Source of the DNA: Deinandra increscens subsp. villosa | Taxonomy: Eukaryota; Streptophyta; Magnoliopsida; Asterales; Asteraceae | Direction of reading: 5' to 3' | Length of the DNA: 64,000 bases | NCBI GenBank assembly: GCA_039602395.1 | Contig: JBCNJP010000006.1 | Span: forward strand, 11,706,952-11,770,951 | Shown: positions 45,017 to 55,631 of the stretch, piece after piece | How the letters are laid out: every line of letters starts with the position of its first letter | Numbering within the stretch: the first letter of the stretch is position 1 | Notes under the pieces: generated by a model | Databases searched by the model: none | Seen by the model: the letters and a program-made list of their open reading frames with translations, nothing else | What the model was told of the DNA's origin: nothing | Made by a program: the position numbers and the translations under genes

Positions 45017-45413
45017 ATCCAGCTCTAAAATTTTGGGGTGTTACAATTCAGCTCTAAACATAGTGAAATAAAATATGAACAAGTTATTTGGCTAGATTAG
45101 CTACATGTGCTCGTTCGAAACGTGTCAAGACCATGACGGGGTAAAACCGGTTCATTGGCAATCACTTTTTGTCCATTTATTTTCTTTTAATTTTGTAGAT
45201 ATAATCAACATGGTGCATGTGAAGTTACAAATGCAGACCCATTGGACCAGTTTTCTTTATAGTCATATCTAGTTTCTTAATACATATGACCCGTTAGAGA
45301 TAAAGCATAACCTCAATCAACTAACTTGTATATAAATAGATCAAAATTGCCACCTCTACAAAATGTATCATTGCATATAAATCAAATTTGAAAGTTTGGC
45401 AGATTATACTTAC

Positions 45414-45576
45414 CATTCAATAGGTTTGCAATTGCTACAACACTAGTGTTAAGTGTTGGCTGCAAAAGAGGACCGATCACCATTGCAGGGTCTATGATAA
45501 CCATGTCTAAGCCTTTTTATTTTGTGAAATTCCATGCAACCTCCTGAGCCAATGTTTTTGATAGCACACACCACAT
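45414..45576 (-). pseudogene. Captured exon of a cinnamoyl-CoA reductase-like gene
   Basis: The minus strand encodes CVLSKTLAQEVAWNFTK, a TAA stop, then KGLDMVIIDPAMVIGPLL and QPTLNTSVVAIANLLN. This is the conserved middle of the plant cinnamoyl-CoA/dihydroflavonol reductase superfamily (NAD(P)H short-chain fold). The catalytic Tyr of the YxxxK motif is replaced by Cys (WCVLSK for WYVLSK). The exon is bounded by a plausible acceptor (TGTCAAG, 45577) and donor (GTAAGT, 45413), so genomic DNA with intron was captured, not an mRNA copy. The in-frame stop shows it is dead. It sits inside the TIR element. Confidence 0.75.
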
Positions 45577-47080
45577 CTTGACATGAGAAAAAAATCATGG
45601 TTAAGGCAAAGAACCATACCCCAATTCAAGGTCAGAATACAAGAAACCTAACCCTCTAGTCAACAACTCATAGAGAAAGAAAGAGGTAACTTAAGGTGCC
45701 TAAGTTACAATCATGCAGACATATAAAAGACTCATATAATTGTACACTTGAGTTTAACTCATTTAAAAGTAACGAACTCAATAAAACTCACTGGAAAACA
45801 TTTGGGTTATAACACTCATTTAAAAGTAGTTTTATATGAAAAATTAAACATGAAAATTTATTGGTATTTTTCAAAACTCACTTTTGATTTTGAAAACATT
45901 GAGTTTTAAAACTCACTACATATAATCAAACTTTTTTTAAAACTCACTGCAAATTATAAAACTCATTGTTAAGTTTAAAACTCACAGTTTTTTAAACTAA
46001 AACATCAATACTTGATCGTTTTTAGGATCAATTACCAGAATTACTTGGTCAAAAATGTTTCATATTTAGCATATTATAATAGAACTGTTGACATAAATAA
46101 AAAAACATCTTGTTTTTACAAAATAAAATAGAACTAAACTCCAAAGGTTTAACCATAAAACAATAACCGCTTCTAGTTTCTAACAGATTATGCAGTATCA
46201 ATCATCTAAAGCATAATTGTGGCATACTAAACAGCTGAGTGTTGCAATATGTATTGCCCAGAGAGCCCAAACTCCCCAAAATTTGGTTCCATGTGTATAA
46301 AAATCACTTGGGAATTCCGCTGGATTTGCTTGCACTAAGAAGCAATTGCAAAACACCTAACATCACTAATTCATTTAGTGATTTTACATGAGAAAATACC
46401 CCCACAGAACCAAATATAATCTCTGTAGTTCTCAATCAACATGAAAACACCATACCAATAGTTATTGAATAAATTGGACAAAAAGCTGAAAAATACTAGG
46501 TTCCTGATTTCATAACTTCATTTGAATTGGTCAAATTTGGACTTTTGACAAGGAAAAGGTCAAAACAAAGTCACCGTGTGTTTGTTGCAATTGAGTTCCA
46601 AATAAATTAAGGTCAAAACATGTCAACTACGATACAAGTGGTCGAACACAGTAATATGCATCCTAATCAATGATTTGAAACTTGCAAATTGTGGAACAAA
46701 GCCTAATCGACAAAAAGTAAAGCTCATATGTTTAGAATTTAAACCGTTGTTCAACGACGGAGACCTACGACTGATAATACCTTCTTTTGTTGTGCTCGTA
46801 GCAACGATGGTTTTCGTGTGGCTGTTGGGTGTGCTCGGTGCGACGGTAGTTCTCCATTGGATGTGATCGGTTCTATTACGGTTCTCCGGTGGACGTTAGG
46901 TGTGATAGGTGCGGTGATGTTCTCTCGAAATTTGATTTAATGTACAGAGGAAAGGAAACAAAGAAGAAGACCTAAACATGTAACATGAAAAGACTTCATT
47001 ACCCCTCCGTGTGATTCTCTTTAAAATCTCATTAAAATTCAGCAATCATTCTCAGCCGTGAGATTAAACGATCTAAGGGT
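45577..47080. other. Rest of the long TIR element interior
   Basis: About 1.5 kb without a convincing gene. 45577-45710 reads on the minus strand like more intron of the reductase gene. 45720-46000 has repeated AAAACTCACT-type text shared with the shorter relative. 46760-46930 is a GC-richer piece (GGTGTGCTCGGTGCGACGG-like) that may be another captured host fragment; I cannot name it. Confidence 0.4.
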
Positions 47081-47133
47081 TAAAAAAGGGGTCTACGGGG
47101 TCTACACTTTTTAAAGGGTCTACAATAAACCTT

Positions 47134-47192
<59 letters not shown>

Positions 47193-47197
<5 letters not shown>

Positions 47198-47832
47198 GAG
47201 GTTCATTGTAAACCCCTTAAAAAGTGTAGACCCGTAGACCCTCCTATATTGTTCTATAGAACTCACTAAAAATTATAAAACTCATTGCTGTTGGTTTGGT
47301 TTTTCTTATGCGATAAGTTTTTAAAAATAAAAAAGAAAACCTAGAAAGTTTTTGGAGACAATGAAATATAATTGTTGTTGAAAAAAGTATATTATTCTAT
47401 AAAACTCAATAGAAATTATAAAACTCATTGCTGAGTTTTAAAACTCACTGTTGTGTTTAAAACTCAATACAACTTTAAAAATCGATGTTCTTTAAAACTC
47501 ATTGAAAATTATAAAACTCATTACAAATTATAAAACTCACTTTTTAGATTAAAACTCACTGTTGTTTTTAAAAACTCACTGCAACTTAAAAAATCGACGT
47601 TCTATAAAACTCACTAAAAATTATAATTTCAAATTAAAAAAATAAAAAATAAAGAAAAAACTAAAAGACATAAGAAATAAACCTAAAATTAATATATAAA
47701 GATAGAACCATGACAAAAAAAAAATTAAATACCAAATTCAACAACAATGAGTTTTATAATTTTAGTGAGTTTTATAGAACAATAAAGGGGTCTACGGGGT
47801 CTACACTTTTTAAGGGGTCTACAATGAACTTT

Positions 47833-47835
<3 letters not shown>
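47193..47835. mobile_element. Short relative of the long TIR element
   Basis: The left end AGGGTGAGGTTCATTGTAAA and right end TCTACAATGAACTTTTGAT are inverted repeats extending about 60 bp each (the GTAGACCCCGTAGACC part is also shared). About 640 bp, AT-rich, with AAAACTCACT repeats inside and no ORF. It stands between two TA microsatellites. Confidence 0.78.
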
Positions 47836-47862
<27 letters not shown>

Positions 47863-47866
<4 letters not shown>

Positions 47867-48020
47867 AGAGGATCATTTGAGAACCAATTGGGTTTGAGAA
47901 CTAAAAAGAACTAATCTCAGCCACTAGTTTATATATATGGAAAACCCCCCCATGAATTATAGTGGTCCCCACCTGAAATTAGTGGCTAGGATTTAGTTCT
48001 CAAAAGTTCTCAAAATAAAA
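47863..48020. mobile_element. End of a third TA-flanked MITE family
   Basis: It starts AGGGAGAGGATCATTTGAGAA right after a TA run. An internal inverted pair (TTGAGAACTAAAAAGAACTAA left, TTTAGTTCTCAAAAGTTCTC right, and CAGCCACTAGTTT against AATTAGTGGCTAG) suggests a short foldback. The right boundary is not clear. Confidence 0.5.
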
Positions 48021-48329
48021 AGTTCTATAAAAAATTTCGGGTCTAAAAAAATCCGGATCTTAAGCTAGCGGTCGTCCATACTCCATATTGCCCATGATCG
48101 GGCCGTCCCTGTATAAAAGTAAGAAGTATGTCTCCTATAATTAGGCAATAAATACGATGTAAATATGAAACGGAGAAGTTGACAATTGGTGGCACTTGTG
48201 AGGCAAGTTGGCTATTTGGTAGACTCGCTCGTCAAGGTGAGTGTTTTAATTATGAACTTATGATGTATATATGAGTATTTATTAGTATTTATTATTGTAT
48301 TTTCAAGTCATCTAATAAATACTAGCTTC

Positions 48330-49003
48330 CAGGGCCGGTTCTGAAAATTTAGGTGCTCAGGGTGCGAGTCGAAAAATTGCCCCTGTTAAAAGCTTTATAT
48401 AGTACAACACAAAATTTTAAGGGTTTGGAACCTAGTCCAGCTAAGCGGTTCATCCTCACGCCGATTTTATTAACTAAATAAAAAGTTTCAAACTTACAGT
48501 TAAATTACAACATATAAATTATCTAAAATGATTTTCATTATCTTCAAACATTCTATCAAATTCGTTGTCATTTTCATCAACATTATTTTTCTTCAACATT
48601 ATTGTCTTCAACATTATTCTTATTACCATTACTTTCATCAACATTATTTTCACTAATATTATTGTCTTTCACATTCTTTTCATCAACATTTTCTCCACTA
48701 ATATTATCTACATGTCTAAAATATTTTTTTAAAGATCCTTGTAAAGATTGAGTAAGTTTTCTTGTTGTTTTTTCTTTTTTTCTATTTTGGGTACCAGATG
48801 GTTGTACACGAGGGGCATGATATCAATGACAAAAATATATTTAAAAGTATAATAAATGGAACAATATCACCTGATGAGTGATGACTGATGTGATGTTGTG
48901 TTCTCTTCGAAAAATAATAAGATCGCCATTCGCAATTGATACCCCCTTCCAATTTGATGCTCAGGGCTGTAGCCCATCTGGCCCATGCCCAGGGCCGGCC
49001 CTG
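48330..49003. mobile_element. Non-autonomous hAT element
   Basis: Terminal inverted repeats CAGGGCCGGTTCTG (left) and CAGGGCCGGCCCTG (right, inverted) match at 12 of 14 bases, with an 8-bp target duplication CTAGCTTC on both sides (48322-48329 and 49004-49011). An 8-bp duplication and CAGGG termini are hAT traits. The interior has an Asp/Asn-rich minus-strand piece (about 48520-48720) that may be a transposase tail remnant, but no intact transposase. Confidence 0.88.
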
Positions 49004-49011
49004 CTAGCTTC

Positions 49012-49244
49012 TTTTTTTATTTTTTGATTGACATATTTGGATTACTGAAGGGGAAATTACACAATCTATCCGATCATCTCCAATCTCCATCAAGAGGAAA
49101 CTCACCATAAGTGAGAAAACCCATGGCCCAACCTGTATTCCACTAATCCCCATTTTTTATGTTTAATGTGGGACTTGAACCCATGACCGCTTATTTAAAT
49201 GTCTTTGTGTACCGCTCCCAACCAATTGAGGTAGAGATCATTAT
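49012..49244 (-). mobile_element. tRNA-derived SINE, minus strand
   Basis: On the minus strand the head carries RNA polymerase III boxes. The A box is TACCTCAATTGG (49222-49233, one mismatch to TRGYNNAnnnGG). The B box is GGTTCAAGTCC (49171-49181). An A-rich tail lies at about 49012-49035. The flanks TAATAAATACTAGCTTC (48313-48329, now displaced by the hAT element) and TAATGAATACTAGCTTC (49245-49261) form a 17-bp target duplication with one mismatch. Confidence 0.75.
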
Positions 49245-49518
49245 TAATGAATACTAGCTTCTGACCTAAAATTTAATGTTAGATTTGCTTATTCAATTTA
49301 ACAAATAGATGATCGGGAATCCCTTAAACTCCGGCGAGTCATCACCTACTCCGGAATCCTCGCTCACTGCGAGTCAACACCGGTGAGTCTTCATCCCACC
49401 CCCACCTCCACTGGATGCATACTGTTCCTCCGCCCTCCACCCACATCACAGCCTCTCAACCCTCCACCCACCACCACCTCTCAACCCCCCACTCTCCGCC
49501 TAGCAATGCCAACATATA
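49245..49518. other. Intergenic, pyrimidine-rich stretch
   Basis: No gene seen. 49330-49500 is rich in C and T with CCACCC repeats. An in-frame stop at 49501 shows that the RT-like frame does not extend upstream. Confidence 0.5.
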
Positions 49519-52074
49519 ATGACCTCCTTAGGCACTTGGGGGAGGGAGGATGGTATTAAATTACTTGTTAAAAGCATTTTCGATAGCTCTAAGGAGGGGG
49601 CCGTTGGTCAGCAGTGCGGTAATACTGATAAAGATGCATCTGCTAGTTTGAACATCAAGCAGTGTCTTCGGAAGATTGCGGATGGCCACTTCACTGCGGC
49701 GGTGAAAGTGCTTTGTTCGTCCGGTGTTGCGCCTTATAATGGAGATACCACGATCGCTCTTGAGGCCAAGCATCCCCATGTGCCGCCTCCATCCTTGCCG
49801 ACCGTTGCTTATTCAGAGCCTCTCATGGTGACGAACGTCGATTGTGTTATGGGGTGCATTAAATCGTTTCCTAAAGGGACGTCGTGTGGAAGGGATGGCC
49901 TGAGGGCACAACACATTCTTGACGCTCTATGTGGGGAGGGCTCTGCCATTGCCAATGACCTTCTAGCGGCCATTACTTCGGTGGTTAATTTGTGGTTAGG
50001 GGGGAGATGCCCGGGGTGCCTAGCGGAGTTTGTTGCTTCTGCTCCTCTTACGTCGCTTTTAAAGCCTGATAATGGGATCCGTCCAATTGCGGTCGGTACT
50101 ATCTGGAGACGTCTGGTTTTCAAGGTTGCTATGAAAGGGGTTGGTAAGGTTATGGCACAGTACCTCTATGATTTTCAATTCGGGGTTGGTGTGTCGGGAG
50201 GGGCGGAGGCCATTTTGCACAGCGTTAACCGTGTTTTAGGAGATCGCCACAAAGATGGGTCTCTAGCCATGCTTACCGTTGATTTTTCTAATGCCTTTAA
50301 CCTGGTTGACAGATCATCCTTGCTTCAAGAGGTCAGGGTGAGGTGCCCTTCTATTTCGCCTTGGGTTGAGTTTTTATATGGGCAGCCTGCTAGACTGTAT
50401 CTCGGTGATAATCATATCTGGTCCACTACGGGGGTTCAACAAGGTGACCCTTTGGGGCCTCTCCTCTTCGCGCTTGTTTTGCACCCCCTGGTTCACCAGA
50501 TCAGGGACAATTGCAAACTTCTCCTTCATGCTTTGTACCTCGATGATGGAACTGTCATTGGGGATGTTGGAGAGGTTGCCAAGGTGTTGGACATCATTAA
50601 AGATAGGGGGCCTTCCTTAGGGCTTGTTCTCAACATTAGAAAAACTGAGCTCTTTTGGCCTTCTTGTGACGGCAGGAAGACTCATGCGGGTCTCTTCCCA
50701 GAGAACATTGGCAGGCCTGGCCTAGGGGTGAAACTCTTGGGGGGGAGCTGTTAGTAGAAATGCAGCTTTTATCCAAGGTTTGGCAACAAAAAGAGCTTCC
50801 AACGCTGTTGATCTAATCCGCCTCCTCCCCAAGCTGGGGGATCCGCAGAGTGAACTTCTTCTGTTGCGCTCATGTATGGGTATAGCCAAACTTTTCTTTG
50901 GGTTGAGGACATGCCCTCCTTTACACATGATGGAGGCTGCCTCCTTTTTCGATAAAGAACTGCGCACGGCAATCGAGAATCTGGTGGTGTGCGGGGGGCC
51001 CTTCTTTGGGGATCTCCAATGGCGGCTTGCTTCATTACCCATTAGGTGTGGGGGGCTTGGGTTATATTCTGCGGTTGAGTCTTCCTCGTTTGCCTTTGTG
51101 GCATCAAGGGCGCAATCATGGGTGCTTCAAGATCATATTTTGAGGGAAGTGGGATTTGTGGCATGGACTCTGAGTATGAGGGCGCGTTGGACCGTCTTCG
51201 GGATGTTACTCCAGGCTTCGACTTTAGCGGTTTCACTAACAAGGACACCGCTCCCCCTAAAGCCCAAAAAGTTTTGGCGAGTGCCCTTTTTGGTAAAATC
51301 ATGCAGGAGATGGAAGTGAAGTTTGACATGACCGTAAGACAAAAAGCCATGTTCGGATGTTTACAAGCGCCGCATGCCCAAGATTTCCTCCGGGCTATCC
51401 CTATTGACGGGCTAGGCCAATACATGTCACCGGTGGAATATCGTGTTATTCTTAGATACCGCCTTATGATTCCCATTTTCCCGAATGATGAGAGATGCCC
51501 CGTTTGTCGCAAGGCGTGTTTGGATTCATTTGGGGAGCATGCTGTCCATTGCAAAGAACTCCCGGGGTTTAAATATCGACACGATCTGGTTAGGGATGTT
51601 CTATTTGACATATTTAAGCGCGCGGGGATTTCGGCAAAGAAGGAAGCTCCGGTCAACTTTCTGACGGACCCGTCTGATGGGCGATCGACTCTTAGACCGG
51701 CAGACATCTTGGTCTTTGGGTGGATAGGAGGGAAGCATGCATGTCTGGATCTAACTGGGGTCTCCCCGCTGGTGGGCTTGGGGCTTGGGGAGTTCAAAGT
51801 GGGCCAGGCGGCTTCTAAGGCCGCGATGGGGAAAGTGAACAAGCACGAGAAAGCGTGCGTTGAAAATCAACACGTGTTTGTTCCTTTTGCCTTTGACACC
51901 TTTGGGTTCCTCGCCTCTGAGGCTGTGGAAACTCTGAGTAGAGTCCAACGGGTCATGCATGGTAATGTGGTGACCTCTAGTGCTAGGGATGTTGTTTTTA
52001 CGAGGCTTAGTTTTGCTATTCAGAAAGGCTTGGCGGCGCAGCTTTTTGCCCGCCTCCCTTGCCCGCTGGGGTGA
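49519..52074 (+). pseudogene. Non-LTR-type reverse transcriptase with C-terminal finger and endonuclease-like region
   Basis: First frame 49519-50754. It has an RT core with RPIAVGTIWRRLVFK, the catalytic box LTVDFSNAFN (Asp 255), GVQQGDPLGPLLF, YLDDGTVIG (Asp 342-343) and LNIRKTELFW. A one-base gain in a G-run near 50745 shifts to the frame 50780-51319 (LRSCMGIAKLFFGLRTCPP). A second shift near 51155 returns to the first frame, 51118-52074. That part has a Cys/His finger (CPVCRKACLDSFGEHAVHC, from residue 127 of this part) and RPADILVFGWIGGKHACLDLT, which resembles a PD-(D/E)XK nuclease core. RT, then finger, then nuclease is the order of R2-group non-LTR elements, unusual for plants, which mostly carry L1 and RTE types. 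The 5' end is missing. Confidence 0.75.
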
Positions 52075-52674
52075 TTGTCCACTTGTCTTTGTATTTCAGT
52101 TTAGTTATATATCATTTTTAGTTTAAAAATTTGGTTTTTAATTAAACATAGCTTATACTAAATATCTAAAAATATATCTTATAGAAATATTATAAATATA
52201 CTCAAATTATAATCGTGTTCAGCTTATATGATTGTTTTTTACAAAATTATAAACCAGACTGTTATTTTAAACTTTAAAACAAACCGATCAAAATTAAATA
52301 AAAAACTACTGAAAAGATAAGTCGAACGATTTTACGAAATTAAATAAATCAAAACGTGAATATCCCTACACGTCAGATTGAACGTGACCTTTTCAAGTGG
52401 TTGAATTCCTACAATTGCAATGGTTAGAACTTAAAAGTGACCTTTTTATATAATTGGTTAAATTCAGAGGTTTTGTATATGAGATGGTCCTCTTGCCACC
52501 ACATAAGTCTACTATATGTACACTGTCCTTTGAATATTCAACCTTTAAAATATTTCATGGGCATAAAATTAAACTTTGACATGATTAAGGGGGAAAATGT
52601 AGGGGGGCGTGATGAGAAGGAACACCACGCCAGTGGGCATTTTGAGGTGATCTGGGCCGCTCTGTGATGGTGTT
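52075..52674. other. AT-rich DNA and the target of the copia element
   Basis: No coding region seen. 52585-52674 is GC-richer with GGGGGGCGTGATGAG and AACACCACGCC, and similar text (GGCAGGGCGTGAACCAC) follows the element at about 60154. The copia element may therefore sit inside an older small MITE. Confidence 0.45.
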
Positions 52675-52860
52675 TATAAGGTTTGTAAAAGCTTTCACTA
52701 TATCTCCATAACACAACAAGAGTACAATTTATAGGATACAAGAAAGTAACCTAAGGAATGTGAACCAACTAATAACCTAAAGAAGATGAAGCAAACAAAT
52801 ATATGAAAATGTTACAACAATTAAATGATATAGTAAATATAGCTGATCATTAAGTGTTAA
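52675..52860 (-). repeat. 3' LTR of the copia element
   Basis: 186 bp. On the minus strand it runs TTAACACTTAATG ... CAAACCTTATA. A TATAAATT lies at 52727-52734 on the minus strand. Confidence 0.82.
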
Positions 52861-53839
52861 AATCCCCCCTCAAGCGTAACGGTGGTGGTGGCCCGAGACG
52901 AAGCTTGGAACGAAATTGTTCAAACTGAGGACAAGGCAGACATTTAGTGAATATATCAGCCACCTGAAGCTTGGTAGGAATGAATTGTGTCCGTAGTTTA
53001 CCAGAGGTGACAAGTTCTCTAATAAAATGATAATCCAAGTCAATGTGTTTTGCACGCTTATGAGACACGGGATTCTGGCTGAGGAAGAGAGCACTCTTGT
53101 TGTCACAAAGCAATGTTGGTCGACCCGGAGGGAGAGCATGAAGTTCTTGCAGAAGATGAGTAACCCAAACTATTTCACCTGCAGTGTTAGCCATGGCACG
53201 ATATTCAGATTCACAGCTCGATCTAGCAACAGTAGGTTGTTTCTTAGTACTCCATGAGACAAGATTACCACCCAAAAAGATAGAGTACCCATAAGTTGAA
53301 CGGCGAGTCTCAATACAACGGGCCTAATCAGCATCAGAAAATCCCAAGATGTTGATATTCCTGGGTTTAGAGAAATGAAGCCCGTAGCTTAATGTGCCTT
53401 TGACATAACGCAAAATCCGTTTAACATGCTGAAAATGATCTATAGTAGGGTTTTGAAGAAACTGACTCACTTGATTCACAGCGAAGGAAATCTCAGGTCT
53501 GGTGATGGTTAAATATTGAAGGGCACCAACGAGAGAACGATATAAAGTAGGATCTGGAAATGGAGTGCCATCCTTCGTTAGAATAGCAGAGGCAGCCAGA
53601 GGAGTATGGACCGGTTTTGCATGAAGAAGTTGTGCTTTGTCCACAATATCATGGGCATACTTTGATTGACTCAAGAAAAGTCCTTGAGAAGAATGAGTCG
53701 CTTCAAGTCCCAGAAAATAACTTAAGGTACCCATATCTTTGGTTGCAAATTCTTTGTGGAGCTGAGATATAAATGCACGAATGGTGTTCGCATTACTGCC
53801 TGTTAATATCAGATCATCAAAATAAACCAGAAGATACAT
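52850..53839 (-). pseudogene. Copia RT C-terminal half and RNase H
   Basis: From 53839 (MYLLVYFDDLILTGS, the RT catalytic box in FDD form) through GTLSYFLGLE, LYRSLVGALQYLTITRPEISFAVN and RILRYVKGT to GFSDAD. A TAG then replaces the usual Trp after DAD (53324-53326). The same frame continues through the RNase H: LVSWSTKKQPTVARSSCESEYRA, LLCDNKSAL, HIDLDYHFIRE. A stop ends it at 52850, overlapping the LTR. The RNase H catalytic Asp/Glu set (SDAD, ESEY, CDN) is present, so the nonsense codon is the main lesion. Confidence 0.82.
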
Positions 53840-54786
53840 AAGACATGGTCCCTTTTTAAAGATAAATAGTGATGTGTCGGATTTACTAATATGAACCCAT
53901 TTTGAAGAAGAAACGAACTTAATCGTTCAAACCATGCGCGTGGAGCTTGCTTTAGTCCATAGAGGGCTTTATTTAGTCGACACACATGATTGGGAAAACG
54001 ATCATCAATAAAACCAGGAGGTTGCTCCATGAATATAACTTCACTGAGATCACCATTTAAGAAGGCATTTTTGACATCTAGTTGGTGTAGAGGCCAACCA
54101 TTAATTGTGGCTAAAGAGAGAACTACCCGAATGGTGGCTGCTTTAACAACCGGACTAAATGTATGAGAGAAGTCGAGTCCAGGAATTTGAGTGAAGCCTT
54201 GAGCGACAAGTCGCGCTTTATGTTTGTCAACAGTGCCATCTGGGAGGTATTTAGTGCGAAAAATCCATTTGGAACCAACCACATTAACCGAGTTTGGTCG
54301 AGGGACTAAAGACCACGTGTTGTTTCGACGAAGAGCGACCATTTCTTCTTCCATAGCATGCGTCCAAAGAGGGTGTTTGGCAGCACTCTTAAAACCCTTA
54401 GGAACATGTTGAGAAAATAAAGCAAAATAGAGAGGATTGGAGTTGACATGAGCCAAATTGGCTTGATATTTGGGTTTGAATATTCCGGCTTTGGCACGTG
54501 TTATCATGGGATGCGAAGGAAGAGGGGGTGCAGGTTGGGGTGAGGAGCCGGGTGACGAGAGTGGTGAAATCAAAGGAGAGGTAGAAGTAGAGGAATCATG
54601 ACCCGTTGAAGAAATAGGTGTGGCAACATGTGGGCTTGGTGGGCCTGAAGAGGTTGGACTGGATAGAGGGGTTATAATGGGACTAGGAATGGCGTGAGAT
54701 GGGCAAGGATGGTGATCTGGTATGCAAGCAATACATGGATAATTATGTGGGGTAGTAGGTGGCAAATGTGGGGAGACAGATGGCAA
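53809..54786 (-). pseudogene. Copia RT N-terminal half
   Basis: A Ser/Pro-rich linker, then the copia RT: HPLWTHAMEEEMVALRRN, GSKWIFRTKYLPDGTVDKHK, ARLVAQGFTQIPGLDF, the first catalytic Asp in LHQLDVKNAFLNGDL, MEQPPGF and LYGLKQAPRAWF. A one-base loss near 53893 shifts the frame just before the YFDD box, splitting the polymerase active site between two frames. Confidence 0.82.
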
Positions 54787-55628
54787 AGGGGGGAAGGATC
54801 AGAGATGGTGGGAGAGTGATCTTGAAGAAAAGTGGATAGAATTGAGTTATTGTAGTTGGTTGTTGTAGGATTTTTGGAAAAAGGAAACGAACCTTCGTCA
54901 AAGCGAGCATGACGGGTCATAAATATCCGTGAAGTAGAAAGATCAAGACACTTATAGCCTTTGTATGGTGAAGAATAACCAAGGAAAACACATGGAATGC
55001 TACGAGGGGCAAATCTATGCTTGGCATAATCTCGTAGATAAGGGTAAACAAGGCAACCAAAGGTTTTAAAGTTGTCATATATGGGAGTATTGATAAACAA
55101 GATTTCAAATAGTGATTTTCCTTGAAGTAGAGGAGTTGGCAAACGATTAATAATGTAGGTAGCGGTGCTAAATGAATCAACCCAATATGTCATCGGCATG
55201 AAGGAATGAAAAAGCATGGATAAACCCGTTTCAACTATGTGCCGATGCTTTCTCTCGGCCCGACCATTTTGCTGCGGAGTATAAGGGCACGAGAGACGAT
55301 GAAAAGTACCATTTTCGTCGAATATTTTTCGAACTGTTTGATTAACAAACTCCGTTCCTCCATCACTTTGGAAAACTTTGATACGCGTTGAGAATTGAGT
55401 TTGTACAAATTTCATGAAGATGGATAATACATTATAGAATCCGGATTTTGTTTTGAGTGGATAAAACCACGTGAAACGAGAGAAGTCATCAATGAAGATG
55501 ACATAGTAGCGATAGTTATCTTTAGAAGTGACGGGCGACGGTCCCCATAGGTCACAATGAATTAGATCTAATGGTTTTAATGCACGTTTGGAGTTATCCT
55601 TAAATGGTAATTTATGCCCTTTGGCCAT
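54672..55628 (-). pseudogene. Copia integrase core
   Basis: The frame contains the DDE core (HCDLWGPSP, FQSDGGTEFVN, TPQQNGRAERKH) and the copia C-terminal signature around FGCLVYPYL and CVFLGYSSPYKGYKC. It overlaps the RT linker frame by about 110 bp, where a frameshift separates them. Upstream it is cut from the zinc-binding part by a stop at 55632. Confidence 0.82.
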
Positions 55629-55631
55629 TTG

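Larger units (their letters stand above)
37176..47139. mobile_element. Long TIR element in TA repeats with a captured host exon
   Basis: The left end (AGGGTGATGTTCATTGTAGA, then CCCCTTAAAAAATGTAGACCC) and the right end (GGGGTCTACACTTTTTAAAG, then GGTCTACAATAAACC) are inverted repeats. They match the two ends of the shorter relative at 47193-47835. Both ends abut TA repeats. The interior is poor in coding sequence, with many AAAACTCACT pieces, and holds a reductase exon at 45414-45576. It is interrupted from about 37779 to 45016 by LTR-retrotransposon sequence and the assembly gap. Its own length would be about 2.7 kb. No transposase is seen, so it is non-autonomous. Confidence 0.6.

Noticed and set aside
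46675..46866. 63-residue frame with a hydrophobic end
   Set aside because: Short, inside a non-autonomous TIR element, no recognisable family; it may be captured non-coding DNA.
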